DNA of 64,000 nt from Paucidesulfovibrio gracilis DSM 16080 (lineage in GTDB: Bacteria; Desulfobacterota; Desulfovibrionia; Desulfovibrionales; Desulfovibrionaceae), in NCBI RefSeq assembly GCF_900167125.1, contig NZ_FUYC01000010.1, positions 1-64,000 on the forward strand. The letters are read 5' to 3'. The position numbers and the translations under genes were made by a program. Positions 51,421-59,813 of the stretch are shown here, one piece after another. The notes beneath the pieces are model-generated. The model was not told where the DNA came from. It ran no database searches and saw nothing but the letters and a program-made list of their open reading frames with translations. Position 1 is the stretch's first letter. Each line of letters starts with the position of its first letter.

Positions 51421-52287
51421 GTGCGCAGCCGTTTGTATCCCTTACTGCTGGTTTTGCTGGTGGGGTTTTCCGCTGTCCCGGCCTGGGCCGGGGAACCCGT
51501 GTACTGGTCTTATGTCTCCTTCCCTCCGCACATTGTGGTGCAGGAGCACGGCAAGCTTTCGGGCAGCCTTATCGCGTTGCAACGCGAGTTGGAACGGGAG
51601 CTGGCCGAATATGAGCATGTGGCGGTGGAAGCGCCATTGTCGCGTGCCTTGTTGGGAGCGACACGGGGAGATCGCTACTGCATGGCCGGGGTGTTCCGTC
51701 GTCCCGAGCGGGAGAAGGTTCTGCTGTTTTCCTCTCCTTCCCGCATTACCGGACCGTTTGTGGCCGTGACTCTACGCGGCGGCCTGGATGCCTGGAAAAA
51801 TGAAGAGGGGCATGTTTCGTTGCGGGAGTTGTTGGCGGATCACACGTTGATAACCGGCCGGATCGCGGACATGAGCTACGGTCCGGAAGTGGATAGGATT
51901 TTCGATAAATGTGCAGATGAAGAAAACATCATTAATATGTATGAGTTGGGTACGCTGGAGCGTCCTCTGCGACTGTTGGTTTCCGGCCGGGTTGCCTACA
52001 TGGTGCTTAGCCCGGACCAAGCCTGGTACGTGATCCGTACCCAGGGCTTGGAAGAGGCGTTGGAGCTGGTGCCGCTGGTGGAGGCGCGAACCTGGCAGAC
52101 CGGGCATACGGCTTGCACCCGCAGCCATTGGGGCCGTGCTGTCATGCCCCGCCTGGAGGCTGCGCTGCAGAGATTGCGGAAAAATGGACGACTCAAGGCG
52201 ATTTGCCGCAAGGATGTGCCGCCGTCGATGCTTGCGGATTTTGATGCGGCCTGGGACCAGATCATGGGACCGTATATGGAGCATTGA
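51421..52287 (+). CDS. Periplasmic solute-binding-like protein (SBP family 3 fold)
   Basis: A 288-residue exported protein: signal peptide with the AWA cleavage near residue 23, then PVYWSYVSFPPHIVVQEHGKLSGSLIALQREL, reminiscent of family-3 binding proteins, with later RIADMSYGPEVDRIFDKC, LVSGRVAYMVLS and GRLKAICRKD. It is not near ABC transporter genes, so it may be a sensor input or a stand-alone binding protein. The GTG start is supported by AAGGAG five bases upstream. It is followed by a hairpin terminator, then the convergent CheY-like gene. The ligand cannot be predicted. Confidence 0.75.
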   Translation: MRSRLYPLLLVLLVGFSAVPAWAGEPVYWSYVSFPPHIVVQEHGKLSGSLIALQRELERELAEYEHVAVEAPLSRALLGATRGDRYCMAGVFRRPEREKVLLFSSPSRITGPFVAVTLRGGLDAWKNEEGHVSLRELLADHTLITGRIADMSYGPEVDRIFDKCADEENIINMYELGTLERPLRLLVSGRVAYMVLSPDQAWYVIRTQGLEEALELVPLVEARTWQTGHTACTRSHWGRAVMPRLEAALQRLRKNGRLKAICRKDVPPSMLADFDAAWDQIMGPYMEH

Positions 52288-52336
52288 GGCACGTTGCCTT
52301 GCTTGGCTCGCGGGGCCGCCGGATCAGTGCGGAGTG

Positions 52337-52386
52337 AAAAAAAGCAGCTCTTCAACGGTGTGTACCGTGGGGGAGCTGTCGTGTTT
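52337..52386. terminator. Hairpin terminator between solute-binding-like and CheY-like genes
   Basis: Outer stem CAGCTC (52345-52350)/GAGCTG (52373-52378) with an inner stem ACGGT/ACCGT (52355-52368), A-run on the left and GTGTTTT on the right. It can serve both convergent genes. Confidence 0.6.
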
Positions 52387-52476
52387 TGCTGTGCGGCTGC
52401 ATTGATTGAGCTGCGTGGGAGGCGATTGGGGAGCGTTGTGTGGTAGAGAGCGCGTTCAGACACGGTCGGCCGTGGG

Positions 52477-52851
52477 TCAATTGTCCAGATTGAGGCAACG
52501 GGCGATGCTTTCTTCCAGATCCTCCTGCACCAGGGGTTTGGCCAGAAAACGGGAGGCGCCGAGCTGGAGCAGGGAGGCGATGTCCCCGATGCCCACCACC
52601 GCGGACATGATGATGACGGGCAGGTCGCGAAGTTCTGAATCGCCGCGCAGGGTTTGAATGAGCTGTCGTCCATCCATTTCCGGCATCATGATGTCGGTGA
52701 TGAGAAGATCGAAACCGTTTTCCGCCTTGAGGGCGTCGTAGGCATGTTTGCCGTTGGGACTGACAAAGGCGGCGTATCCGAGGGATTCCACGACGGTTTT
52801 CGCGAGCCGTTGGGAAATGCGGTCATCCTCGGCAATCAGAATACGCTTCAT
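52477..52851 (-). CDS. Single-domain response regulator (CheY-like)
   Basis: A 124-residue receiver domain with no output domain: acidic pocket AEDD, phosphoacceptor Asp in LLITDIMMPEMDG (about residue 55), a Ser in IIMSAVV where Thr is common, and Lys in FLAKPL. Such proteins pass phosphoryl groups between histidine kinases and other partners or bind a target directly. No kinase gene is adjacent, so its partner is unknown. ATG 52851 has GGAGG six bases upstream. A perfect palindrome lies 13 bases upstream of the start. Confidence 0.9.
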   Translation of the reverse strand: MKRILIAEDDRISQRLAKTVVESLGYAAFVSPNGKHAYDALKAENGFDLLITDIMMPEMDGRQLIQTLRGDSELRDLPVIIMSAVVGIGDIASLLQLGASRFLAKPLVQEDLEESIARCLNLDN

Positions 52852-52864
52852 GCGGAGCCTCCGG

Positions 52865-52884
52865 GGTATACATTGGTGTATACC
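52865..52884. promoter_or_regulatory. Operator-like perfect palindrome upstream of the CheY-like gene
   Basis: GGTATACA, four bases, TGTATACC: a perfect 8-4-8 dyad. Lying between the presumed promoter and the ribosome site of the minus-strand gene, it looks like a repressor site (GntR-like half sites share the GTATAC core). No regulator for it was identified. Confidence 0.55.
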
Positions 52885-53061
52885 ACAAAGACCCCGCATG
52901 GAGCAATATTTCCGCTTTCAGGCTGGGCGATTGCCAAGAGGTGTTGCGGCGCGTTGCAATGCAATACATACGTCCGTTCGTGGCGTTTTGATTTGCATTA
53001 TTTCCTGCGGCGCATGGTTCGAAAATATGGAATCGCCCTTGGTGTCCCTTCCGCGGAACGG

Positions 53062-54792
53062 CTATGAAGTTTGCAAGGATCGCAGGAGCTTATCCAGGAG
53101 TTCGGGTTTGTCCTGCAGGTCCGAATTCTCGATGAATTCCCGGCGCTGATTGATGCGGTCGCGCAGGGTTTCAAGATATTGCTCGTAGTTATCCACGTTG
53201 CGATGATCATAGCGGTCGTAGAAACCGGGCAGGAGTTTGTCCACACTTTCCTTGGTGGGGATTTGCGCTCCGGCGAGCAGCGGCCAGTCCTCCCACTCCA
53301 GCTGGTCCGTGAGGATGGCGGTCTGGAGGGTCAGGGAACTTTGCAGGGGAATGGCGGTCACGTCTTCGGCCGAAGTCTTCCAGAATCCGCTGGAGTTGAA
53401 CATGTAGCCGGAAGCGCCGTTTTCAAATACGTCGGTAAAGGCTTCCACGTCCTTCCACAGTTCATAGACCCGGAACGGGTTGGCATACGGCACGAATACC
53501 AGCTTTTTCAGTTCTTCCTCGGAGACGTTTTCCGCCACGTTGCGCCTTGTCATCAGGGATGCACCCATGGCCACGGCGAGCTGCACGTCCGAGAACCGCA
53601 TCAGCGGGGGCATGGTGGTGTCTTTGGTGAGCCAGCAAAGCGTGGAGGGGAAGCTGCAACGGTTCACGTATTTGCCCAGCAGGGAGCGGTCCAGCAGGCA
53701 GCGGCCGTTGCCGTTACGCAAGTCCTGGCCCACGGGCAGGTTTTTGCCGTCCACCATGATCTGGCCGTGGTTCATGACGGAAATGACGTAGTCCCAGTCC
53801 GGATGGCCGATGGGCCGGGAGTCGGTCTTGTCGAACAGCGTGGGTTCCCAGACGCGGCAGATTTTTTCTTTGATGTCGATCTGGAAGGCGTCGTCGTGCA
53901 GCACCACTTTGTCAAAGCCCTTGGGCATGGTGCCGCCGTTGTTGGACGAGTTGGTGTGGGAGCTTTTTCCCGTACCGGAGAGACCGAAGAAGGCGATGGA
54001 GCGTTTGCCCAGCCCTTTGCAGGCGTGGTCTTCGCAGCCGCTGAAATCGATTTCCTTGATGCCGCCGTGACAAGCCGCCATGCCCAGGCGCATGCCCGAG
54101 GTCCAGGCCAGCGTAAGGGTACCCTTTTTGCGTTCGCCAAAGTAGCGCATGCCGAAGTTGAAGATCACGTTGGCGTTCACGTCCACGAGGGCGAGTTGGG
54201 GGAAGCCCTGATTGTGGTAGAACGGATCGTTGTTGCGCCATTCATTGTCTGCGATGACGATGATGTCCTGGATGGGCAGCTTGGGGCTTTGCTCGTACTG
54301 CTCGGCCAGCTCTTCGTAGGGGGTGAAGTTTACCAGCCAGTTGAAGATGTTGGCGGCGTCGTCCTCGGTACCCACGATGGTGGCCTTGATCATCAGGTCG
54401 CGGTCCAGACCGATGATGGCGTGGGCTTTGATCAGGGGGCGGCGTTGCAGATCCGAAATGGCTTCCATCAGGTCGCCCGAGACCTTGCGACGTTCCGGAT
54501 CATTCAGCGCATGCCAAAAGCGGCGTGCCTTGGCTGTGCGGCCGATGATTTTGCCGTGTACGTTGTTGAGCACCTTGGCGCCCTTGGGCAGGCCTAGCCG
54601 TTGCGCGGCCGGGGGGTATATTTCCAGATCCGTTTCCTGCACGTCCCACTGTTTGCGGGCCAGCTCATAGGCTTCGGCCGGGGTTACAGTGCGGATCTTG
54701 TGATCCAGCACCAGGGTATCCGCGATGGTCCGCAGGGGGGGCAGTTCCTTGATGTTGTCTTTGTAGAATTCGTAACTGGATTGACTCGACAT
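53062..54792 (-). CDS. pckA: ATP-dependent phosphoenolpyruvate carboxykinase
   Basis: A 576-residue PEPCK of the ATP type, slightly longer than the 530-540 norm. The P-loop is FFGLSGTGKSSHT, the metal/oxaloacetate site includes SGCEDHACKG (family-divergent), and VLHDDAFQIDI follows. It interconverts oxaloacetate plus ATP with PEP, CO2 and ADP, so it links C4 acids to gluconeogenesis. It is the last gene of the minus-strand operon containing the oxaloacetate decarboxylase subunits, 67 bases after oadB. A 7-10-7 dyad lies in that gap. Confidence 0.88.
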   Translation of the reverse strand: MSSQSSYEFYKDNIKELPPLRTIADTLVLDHKIRTVTPAEAYELARKQWDVQETDLEIYPPAAQRLGLPKGAKVLNNVHGKIIGRTAKARRFWHALNDPERRKVSGDLMEAISDLQRRPLIKAHAIIGLDRDLMIKATIVGTEDDAANIFNWLVNFTPYEELAEQYEQSPKLPIQDIIVIADNEWRNNDPFYHNQGFPQLALVDVNANVIFNFGMRYFGERKKGTLTLAWTSGMRLGMAACHGGIKEIDFSGCEDHACKGLGKRSIAFFGLSGTGKSSHTNSSNNGGTMPKGFDKVVLHDDAFQIDIKEKICRVWEPTLFDKTDSRPIGHPDWDYVISVMNHGQIMVDGKNLPVGQDLRNGNGRCLLDRSLLGKYVNRCSFPSTLCWLTKDTTMPPLMRFSDVQLAVAMGASLMTRRNVAENVSEEELKKLVFVPYANPFRVYELWKDVEAFTDVFENGASGYMFNSSGFWKTSAEDVTAIPLQSSLTLQTAILTDQLEWEDWPLLAGAQIPTKESVDKLLPGFYDRYDHRNVDNYEQYLETLRDRINQRREFIENSDLQDKPELLDKLLRSLQTS

Positions 54793-54828
54793 TCGTCCGC
54801 TCCTTTCCGGTCCTCTCTCTATTGTTAC

Positions 54829-54852
54829 GACTCCGTAACCATGTGCGGAGTC
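54829..54852. repeat. Inverted repeat between the decarboxylase beta and pckA genes
   Basis: GACTCCG, ten bases, CGGAGTC form a perfect 7-bp dyad in the 67-base gap. It might be an RNA processing element or operator; no T-run accompanies it. Confidence 0.45.
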
Positions 54853-54859
54853 ACATAGC

Positions 54860-55987
54860 CTATTTTGCCAGCACTGACCACAGTATCCCGGCGGCCACCG
54901 CCGATCCCACCACTCCGGCCACGTTGGGGGCCATGGCGTGCATCAGCAGGTGGTTGGACGGATCGTCGTCCCGCCCTACAGATTCCACCACGCGGGCCGA
55001 ATCCGGCACAGCGGAAACGCCTGCCGCCCCCACCAGGGGATTGATTTTTTCTTTGAGAAACAGGTTCATGGTTTTGGCGAACAGTACGCCGGCGGCCGTG
55101 GCCACCACAAAGGACGCCGCTCCCAGCCCGAAAATAAGCAGGCTTTGCGGCGTGAGAAATGTTTTGGCCTGGGTGCTCGCGCCTACGGAAAAGCCCAGCA
55201 GGATGGTGACCACGTCCACCAGGGCCGTGCGCGCCGTGGCTGCCAGGCGTTCCGTAACCAGGCTCTCCTTGAGCAGGTTGCCGAAAAACAGCATGCCCAT
55301 GAGTGGGATGGCTCCCGGAGCGATAAGCGCGGTGATCAGAAAGCCGCCGATGGGGAAGAGAATTTTTTCCCGTTTGGAAACCGTCCGAGGAGGGCGCATG
55401 CGGATGCGTCGTTCCGCTTTTGTGGTCAGCAGCCGCATGACCGGCGGTTGCAATACCGGAACCAGGGCCATGTACGAATAGGCGGAAATGGCAATGGCCC
55501 CGAGCAGGTGGGGAGCCAGTTTGGCGGAAAGAAAAATGGCCGTGGGACCGTCCGCCCCGCCGATGATGGCGATGCTGCCCGCCTCGGACGCGGGAAAGCC
55601 CAACCAGAGGGCGCCCAGCAGGGTCAGGAAAATGCCTGCCTGGGCCGCCGCGCCCAGCAGCACCAGTTTGGGGCTGGAGAGCATGGTGGAAAAATCGGTC
55701 ATGGCGCCGATGCCCAGAAAGATCAACGGCGGAAAAATGCCCTCGCGCACGCCGTAATAGATGTAGGAAAGCACGGAACCGGGATCATAGACCGAAAGAG
55801 GCATGCCCCCGGGCGAAGGGATGTTGCCCACCACAATGCCGAATCCGATGGGCAACAGCAGGAGCGGTTCATAATCCTTGACAATGGCCAGGCCCATGAA
55901 CAGGCAGCCCGCGACGATCATGACCGCATTGCCCCAGGTGAGTCCGGCAAAGCCGGTGGACGAGAGAAATGCGGCCAGCACGTCCAT
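54860..55987 (-). CDS. oadB: Na+-translocating decarboxylase beta subunit (OadB family)
   Basis: A 375-residue integral membrane protein, the Na+ channel/pump part of the biotin-dependent decarboxylase. Marks: FLGIGAMTDFSTMLSSPK, the SIAIIGGADGPTAIF segment with the conserved Asp used for Na+ and H+ coupling, and GAAGVSAVPDSARVV. About nine to ten helices are present. Carboxybiotin decarboxylation here drives Na+ out. It follows the gamma subunit gene by 1 base. The beta family is shared with GcdB and MmdB, so the substrate is inferred from the alpha subunit. Confidence 0.94.
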   Translation of the reverse strand: MDVLAAFLSSTGFAGLTWGNAVMIVAGCLFMGLAIVKDYEPLLLLPIGFGIVVGNIPSPGGMPLSVYDPGSVLSYIYYGVREGIFPPLIFLGIGAMTDFSTMLSSPKLVLLGAAAQAGIFLTLLGALWLGFPASEAGSIAIIGGADGPTAIFLSAKLAPHLLGAIAISAYSYMALVPVLQPPVMRLLTTKAERRIRMRPPRTVSKREKILFPIGGFLITALIAPGAIPLMGMLFFGNLLKESLVTERLAATARTALVDVVTILLGFSVGASTQAKTFLTPQSLLIFGLGAASFVVATAAGVLFAKTMNLFLKEKINPLVGAAGVSAVPDSARVVESVGRDDDPSNHLLMHAMAPNVAGVVGSAVAAGILWSVLAK

Positions 55988-55988
55988 G

Positions 55989-56342
55989 CTAGTTCTCCGC
56001 AGTTCGTTTATTGGTGGTCATGCCCAGGTGACGGGCGACGGAAGGGTCGTGGCGGAGCACGGCCGCGGCAGCCAGGGCGGCCAGGGTTTCACCCGCAGGG
56101 GCCGAGCCGGTTCGGGCTACCTGCACGCGGGGCTGCGGTTCGGGGTGGGACGTTTTCCGGGGTGTTTCCGGCAGGAGCCGGTCCCAGAGCCGGAGCGCCC
56201 GGGGAAGGATCGTGATGAACAAACTGATGCTCACCAGAGCAAAAAAGACCACGGCCATTCCCGTGATGGCCAGGAGCGGCCCGCCGGCGTCCAGAACGGC
56301 GTTCCAGCCCGTCGGGGTCAATGATGCGGCGGCAACGGTCAT
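55989..56342 (-). CDS. oadG: Decarboxylase gamma subunit-like protein (OadG)
   Basis: A 117-residue protein with one helix (about residues 22-45: PLLAITGMAVVFFALVSISLF) and a cytoplasmic Pro/Arg-rich tail, which is the OadG pattern: the helix holds the pump complex together and the tail contacts the alpha subunit. Its ATG overlaps the alpha-subunit stop (ATGA), and the beta gene begins right after, which supports the assignment better than its weak sequence conservation. The C-terminus ends RHLGMTTNKRTAEN, without the usual metal-binding His/Cys motif. Confidence 0.85.
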   Translation of the reverse strand: MTVAAASLTPTGWNAVLDAGGPLLAITGMAVVFFALVSISLFITILPRALRLWDRLLPETPRKTSHPEPQPRVQVARTGSAPAGETLAALAAAAVLRHDPSVARHLGMTTNKRTAEN

Positions 56343-58162
56343 TGCATCGGCTCCACGCGGGCCAGCTCGTCCCCTTCGGCCACCTGTCCGCCCAGATCCA
56401 CGGCAAGTCCGGCCAGTCGGCCAGCCGCCGGGGAACGAACCTCCACTTCCATTTTCATGGCTTCCAGCACCACCAGGGGCTGATCCTTGACCACGGAGTC
56501 GCCCACCTTGGCGTCCACGCGCACCACGGTGCCGGGCATGGGGGCGGAAACAGCCAGCCCGGAGGAGGAATCCCCGGCGGAGCGGCGTGGTTCCGTATCC
56601 GAGGAACGGGACGGCCCGTCCGCAACCGAGACATCGAACTCCACCCCGTCCACGGTGAACCGGCCTTTTTGCACGGTTACATCGTGGGCGGTGCCATTGA
56701 TCCGCACCTGGTAGCGGCCAAAGTCGCGGTTTGCGGTCGCGGGTTGTTCCTGCATGTCCTTTTTCCAACGGATGCCGAGTTTGGCCCGGCCGTTGAGGAA
56801 TGCGATGCCTTTTTCCTTGCAGGTTGCCGCGATGAAGAGATTTTCCTCTGTTTCGGCAATGTGGGCGGCCTGTAGTCGTTTCCGGGCTGCCTCCAGTCCT
56901 TTGGACGGGTCGGCGTCGTTCAGCTCCCGGGGCGTTTGGTCCGTGGGTTCCAGATTGAGTTGGGACGCGGCCAGACGGACCACCTCGGGATCGGGCGGCA
57001 CGGGCGTGCGTCCGAAATAGCCCAGGACCATCTTGCCGAAGCCGTCGGCAATGCGGGTCCAGGGACCGAACATGACGTTGTTGAAGGCTTGTTGGAAATA
57101 GAATTGCGAGACCGGGGTCACGGACGTACCGAATCCGCCCCGGCGCACCACCTCGCCCATGGCCGCGATGATTTCCGGATACTTGTGCATGATGCCGTTG
57201 TCGCGGAGCATTTGCGTATTGGCGGTGAGCGCGCCGCCGGGCATGGGGCTGAAGGGCAGGGTCGGTTCCACGCTGGTGGCCTCGGGCGGCAGGAAGTAGG
57301 CGCTCATGCAGTCGCGGAAGATTTCCTCGGTCTCCAGAATCTTGTCGATGTCCACGCCCAGATCATACGGTTTGCCGCGCAGGGCGTGCCAGAGCGTGAC
57401 CACATCGGGCTGGCAGGTGCCGCCGGAAACCGGGGACAGGGAGAGATCCACGCTGTCCGCGCCTGCTTCGATGGCGGCTAGGTAGCAGGCAATGGAAATG
57501 CCCGCGGTCTCGTGGGTGTGAAAATGCAGATTGGTCTCGGACGGGAGCATGGCCCGGGCGCGTTTGATGGTCTCGTGCACCTTGGCCGGGGTGGACGTGC
57601 CGGAGGCATCCTTGAAGCAAACCGAGTCAAACGGGATGTCCGCATCCAGGATACGGCGCAGAACCATCTCGTAAAAGTCGGGGTCGTGCGCGCCCTTGCT
57701 GCCCGGGGGCAGTTCCATCATGCTTATGCTGATCTGGTGGCGCAGGCCGTGGTTATGAATGCAGCGGCCGGAATAGTCCAGGTTGTCCACATCGTTGAGG
57801 GCGTCGAAATTGCGGATGGACGTGATGCCGTGCCGGGCAAAGAGCTTGGCGTGCAGGTCGATGACGTCCGAGGATTGGGATTCCAGCCCTACCACGTTCA
57901 CGCCCCGGGCCAGGGTCTGGAGGTCCGCGTCCGGGCCTGCGGCCTCGCGGAACGCGTCCATCATGTTGAACGCATCTTCATTGCAATAGAAATACAGCGC
58001 CTGGAATCGTGCGCCCCCACCGGCCTCGAACCAGTCGATGCCCGCTTCGGCAGCAGCGCGAACCGCAGGCAGGAAGTCGTTCGTGCGGACCCGCGCACCG
58101 TACACGGACTGGAACCCGTCGCGAAATGCGGTACACATGAATCGGATACGTTTCCTGCCCAC
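56339..58162 (-). CDS. oadA: Oxaloacetate decarboxylase alpha subunit / pyruvate carboxylase subunit B
   Basis: A 607-residue biotin enzyme. Residues 1-290 are the carboxyltransferase TIM barrel (TAFRDGFQSVYGAR, a variant of the usual TLRD motif; ARGVNVVGLE; CFKDASGTSTPAKV with the catalytic Lys; LHFHTHETAGIS with the metal His pair); then the conserved C-terminal carrier segment and a biotinyl domain with EAMKMEVEVRSP. It transfers CO2 from oxaloacetate to biotin. The GTG start at 58162 is preferred because GGAGGAG sits six bases upstream; the ATG-less frame begins earlier. With oadG and oadB it forms a Na+ pump. Confidence 0.9.
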   Translation of the reverse strand: MGRKRIRFMCTAFRDGFQSVYGARVRTNDFLPAVRAAAEAGIDWFEAGGGARFQALYFYCNEDAFNMMDAFREAAGPDADLQTLARGVNVVGLESQSSDVIDLHAKLFARHGITSIRNFDALNDVDNLDYSGRCIHNHGLRHQISISMMELPPGSKGAHDPDFYEMVLRRILDADIPFDSVCFKDASGTSTPAKVHETIKRARAMLPSETNLHFHTHETAGISIACYLAAIEAGADSVDLSLSPVSGGTCQPDVVTLWHALRGKPYDLGVDIDKILETEEIFRDCMSAYFLPPEATSVEPTLPFSPMPGGALTANTQMLRDNGIMHKYPEIIAAMGEVVRRGGFGTSVTPVSQFYFQQAFNNVMFGPWTRIADGFGKMVLGYFGRTPVPPDPEVVRLAASQLNLEPTDQTPRELNDADPSKGLEAARKRLQAAHIAETEENLFIAATCKEKGIAFLNGRAKLGIRWKKDMQEQPATANRDFGRYQVRINGTAHDVTVQKGRFTVDGVEFDVSVADGPSRSSDTEPRRSAGDSSSGLAVSAPMPGTVVRVDAKVGDSVVKDQPLVVLEAMKMEVEVRSPAAGRLAGLAVDLGGQVAEGDELARVEPMQ

Positions 58163-58176
58163 GATGCGCTCCTCCC

Positions 58177-58566
58177 TCAAGCCTTGAACTTGACCCAGAC
58201 TTCGCGCGGGCGCGGCCCGTCGAATTCACAGAAGAAGACCCCCTGCCAGGATCCCAGCAGCAGGCACCCCTGCTCCACGAGTATCTGCACGCTTTGGCCC
58301 ACCATGATGGATTTGAGGTGAGCGTCGGGATTGCCAGGGTGGATATAGCCTGCGTCTCTGGGGAGCAGTCGCGAAAGATTGCGCAGCAGGTCGGTTCCCA
58401 CGGCGGGATCGTTGCCTTCGGAGAGCACCACGGCGGCGCTGGTGTGGGGACAAAACAACGTGAGCACTCCGTCATGCCAACCACGTTGAGATACCAACCC
58501 CTGCGTCGGGGTGGTAATATTGACCATTTGCTCCCTGGAGGAGGTATCGACCAAGAGTCTGTCCAT
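58177..58566 (-). CDS. YjbQ/UPF0047 family protein
   Basis: A 129-residue beta-rich protein of the YjbQ family (secondary thiamine-phosphate synthase-like): LTLFCPHTSAAVVLSEGNDPAVGTDL contains the HTSA motif, and later come HPGNPDAHLKSIMVG and GVFFCEFDGPRPREVWVKF. Members form trimers with a His-lined site; physiological roles are poorly defined. The start ATG 58566 is chosen because the domain begins there, although no strong ribosome site is present. It lies first in the minus-strand operon with the decarboxylase genes, 14 bases before oadA, and is divergent from the Fur-box gene. Confidence 0.85.
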   Translation of the reverse strand: MDRLLVDTSSREQMVNITTPTQGLVSQRGWHDGVLTLFCPHTSAAVVLSEGNDPAVGTDLLRNLSRLLPRDAGYIHPGNPDAHLKSIMVGQSVQILVEQGCLLLGSWQGVFFCEFDGPRPREVWVKFKA

Positions 58567-58682
58567 TTGTCGGGACGTTCCGGTGGTTGTGTTGGCTTGT
58601 GCCCCGCGCGGCCCACGATGCCGTATGAACCGCCACGGTTTTTTCTTTGTACATAAGGGCTGAAGATTGGGCAACCAATGGG

Positions 58683-58711
58683 TTGACAGTGAGGATGATT
58701 TTCATTATCAA
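58683..58711 (+). promoter_or_regulatory. Sigma-70 promoter overlapped by a Fur box, upstream of the DUF2325 gene
   Basis: TTGACA (58683-58688), 17-base spacer, TATCAA (58706-58711). The 19 bases at 58691-58709 match the classic Fur box at 15 of 19 positions and lie between and over the promoter elements, a repressor position. Confidence 0.7.
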
Positions 58712-58762
58712 ATAGTCACGACAAGGGGAACCATTAAACGATTTAACCTGATGGAGGCGGAT

Positions 58763-59035
58763 ATGTGCGCGGCTTTGATTGGCGGAATGGACCGATTGAA
58801 AAGGGAATACATTGATACGGCCAAGCGCGGCGGTGTCAAACTCAAGGTATTTACCGGCAAGGAGAACAAGTTCGCGAACCAGATCGGTAGTTGCGGTCTG
58901 GTGATTGTGTTCACCAACAAGGTCTCCCACAAGGCCCGCAAGGAAGTTACCGCCCACGCCAAGGCGAACAATATTCCCGTGAAGATGCTGCACTCCTGTG
59001 GGATCTCCACCCTGCGCAAAGCGTTGCAGGCGTGA
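58763..59035 (+). CDS. DUF2325 protein, probably Fur-regulated
   Basis: A 90-residue protein with MCAALIGGMDRLKREYIDTAKRGG at the start, then VFTGKENKFANQIGSCGLVIVFTNKVSHKARKEV and a C-terminal KMLHSCGISTLRKAL; this is the DUF2325 pattern. Two cysteines (the second residue and HSCG) might bind metal. I chose ATG 58763 (GGAGG five bases upstream) over the ATG twelve bases earlier. The gene has its own promoter with a Fur box and its own terminator, so it is monocistronic and iron-controlled by inference. Function is unknown. Confidence 0.82.
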   Translation: MCAALIGGMDRLKREYIDTAKRGGVKLKVFTGKENKFANQIGSCGLVIVFTNKVSHKARKEVTAHAKANNIPVKMLHSCGISTLRKALQA

Positions 59036-59103
59036 TTATTTTTTTGCAACACCCTGCTTCTTTTTGATGAACTGATTCGGTACGGCAATCCGAGGCATTG
59101 CCG

Positions 59104-59158
59104 AAAAGGTTCCACTTCCTTCGCAACGTGGTTGCGTGTGGAGTGGAACCTTTTTTTT
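59104..59158 (+). terminator. Terminator after the DUF2325 gene
   Basis: A perfect 13-bp stem, AAAAGGTTCCACT/AGTGGAACCTTTT, with an inner GCAAC/GTTGC hairpin and a run of eight T residues (59151-59158). Confidence 0.9.
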
Positions 59159-59215
59159 GCGGTGTCGGTCTCCGGGATCGGCAGCGCTCTTCCCCCGGCT
59201 CGGCAGCGGTTCGGT

Positions 59216-59455
59216 TCAGGAGTGTTTTTCCGAATCGGCGGGCGAGGCGGGTTTTGCGGCAGGGCAGTTACCCTGAGCGCGCTTGGCCACCGGGCATCCG
59301 GCGCACCCGGAGTCGGGAGCCTGTGCATCATCACCGCACCCGCACCCAAAGGGGACGTCCTCTCCGCGATCCTTGTCGTTGAAGTGTTTGGTTATGATGA
59401 AGAGCAGCACCAGCCCGAGCACCAGTCCCAAACCGAACAGATCGTTCCAATCCAT
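59216..59455 (-). CDS. Small cysteine-rich membrane protein
   Basis: A 79-residue protein: one N-terminal helix (about 4-21), then a soluble tail with CGCG, CAGC and GNC motifs (five cysteines), rather like the FeoB-associated Cys-rich proteins. It is the last of three minus-strand genes after the metal permease and shares the layout of the next protein, suggesting duplication or a common role in handling metal or redox. No family was confirmed. Confidence 0.6.
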   Translation of the reverse strand: MDWNDLFGLGLVLGLVLLFIITKHFNDKDRGEDVPFGCGCGDDAQAPDSGCAGCPVAKRAQGNCPAAKPASPADSEKHS

Positions 59456-59585
59456 GGCGTATCCTCACTGCGCGTTCGTGTTGTCTGTTCCGCAGAGGCA
59501 TACCCTGCTTCTGGTCGGTTGCGAACAGGCTTAGTCCGCAACGGCCCGGGGGTGCCGGTCCGGGCCATTGCAACGGGCAGCAGAC

Positions 59586-59813
59586 CTAATGTGGAGCATC
59601 GTCCTTTGCTGAGGGGCAGCTCCTGCAATCGGACCGGGAGTCGTCTTTCGCATCGTAGGGGGAAAGCCCGGGCTGGGCGCTGGGGCATCCGCCGCAGCCC
59701 CCCGAGCATCCGCATCCTGTGGAATCGTTTTTGGCGTTGCGGACGGCACGGCGCAACAGATAGAGGGCGGCCGCGGCCACGATGACGATAACGGCGATGG
59801 TGTCGAAGCTCAT
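59586..59813 (-). CDS. Small cysteine-rich membrane protein (FeoB-associated type)
   Basis: A 75-residue protein with a single helix (about 3-20: FDTIAVIVIVAAAALYLL) and a cysteine-rich tail (CGCSGGCGGC, then CRSC). The FeoB-associated Cys-rich family has this shape. Its ATG overlaps the stop codon of the permease gene (ATGA) and AGGAG lies upstream, so it is coupled to the permease. It may help hand over a metal ion or metalloid. Confidence 0.65.
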   Translation of the reverse strand: MSFDTIAVIVIVAAAALYLLRRAVRNAKNDSTGCGCSGGCGGCPSAQPGLSPYDAKDDSRSDCRSCPSAKDDAPH

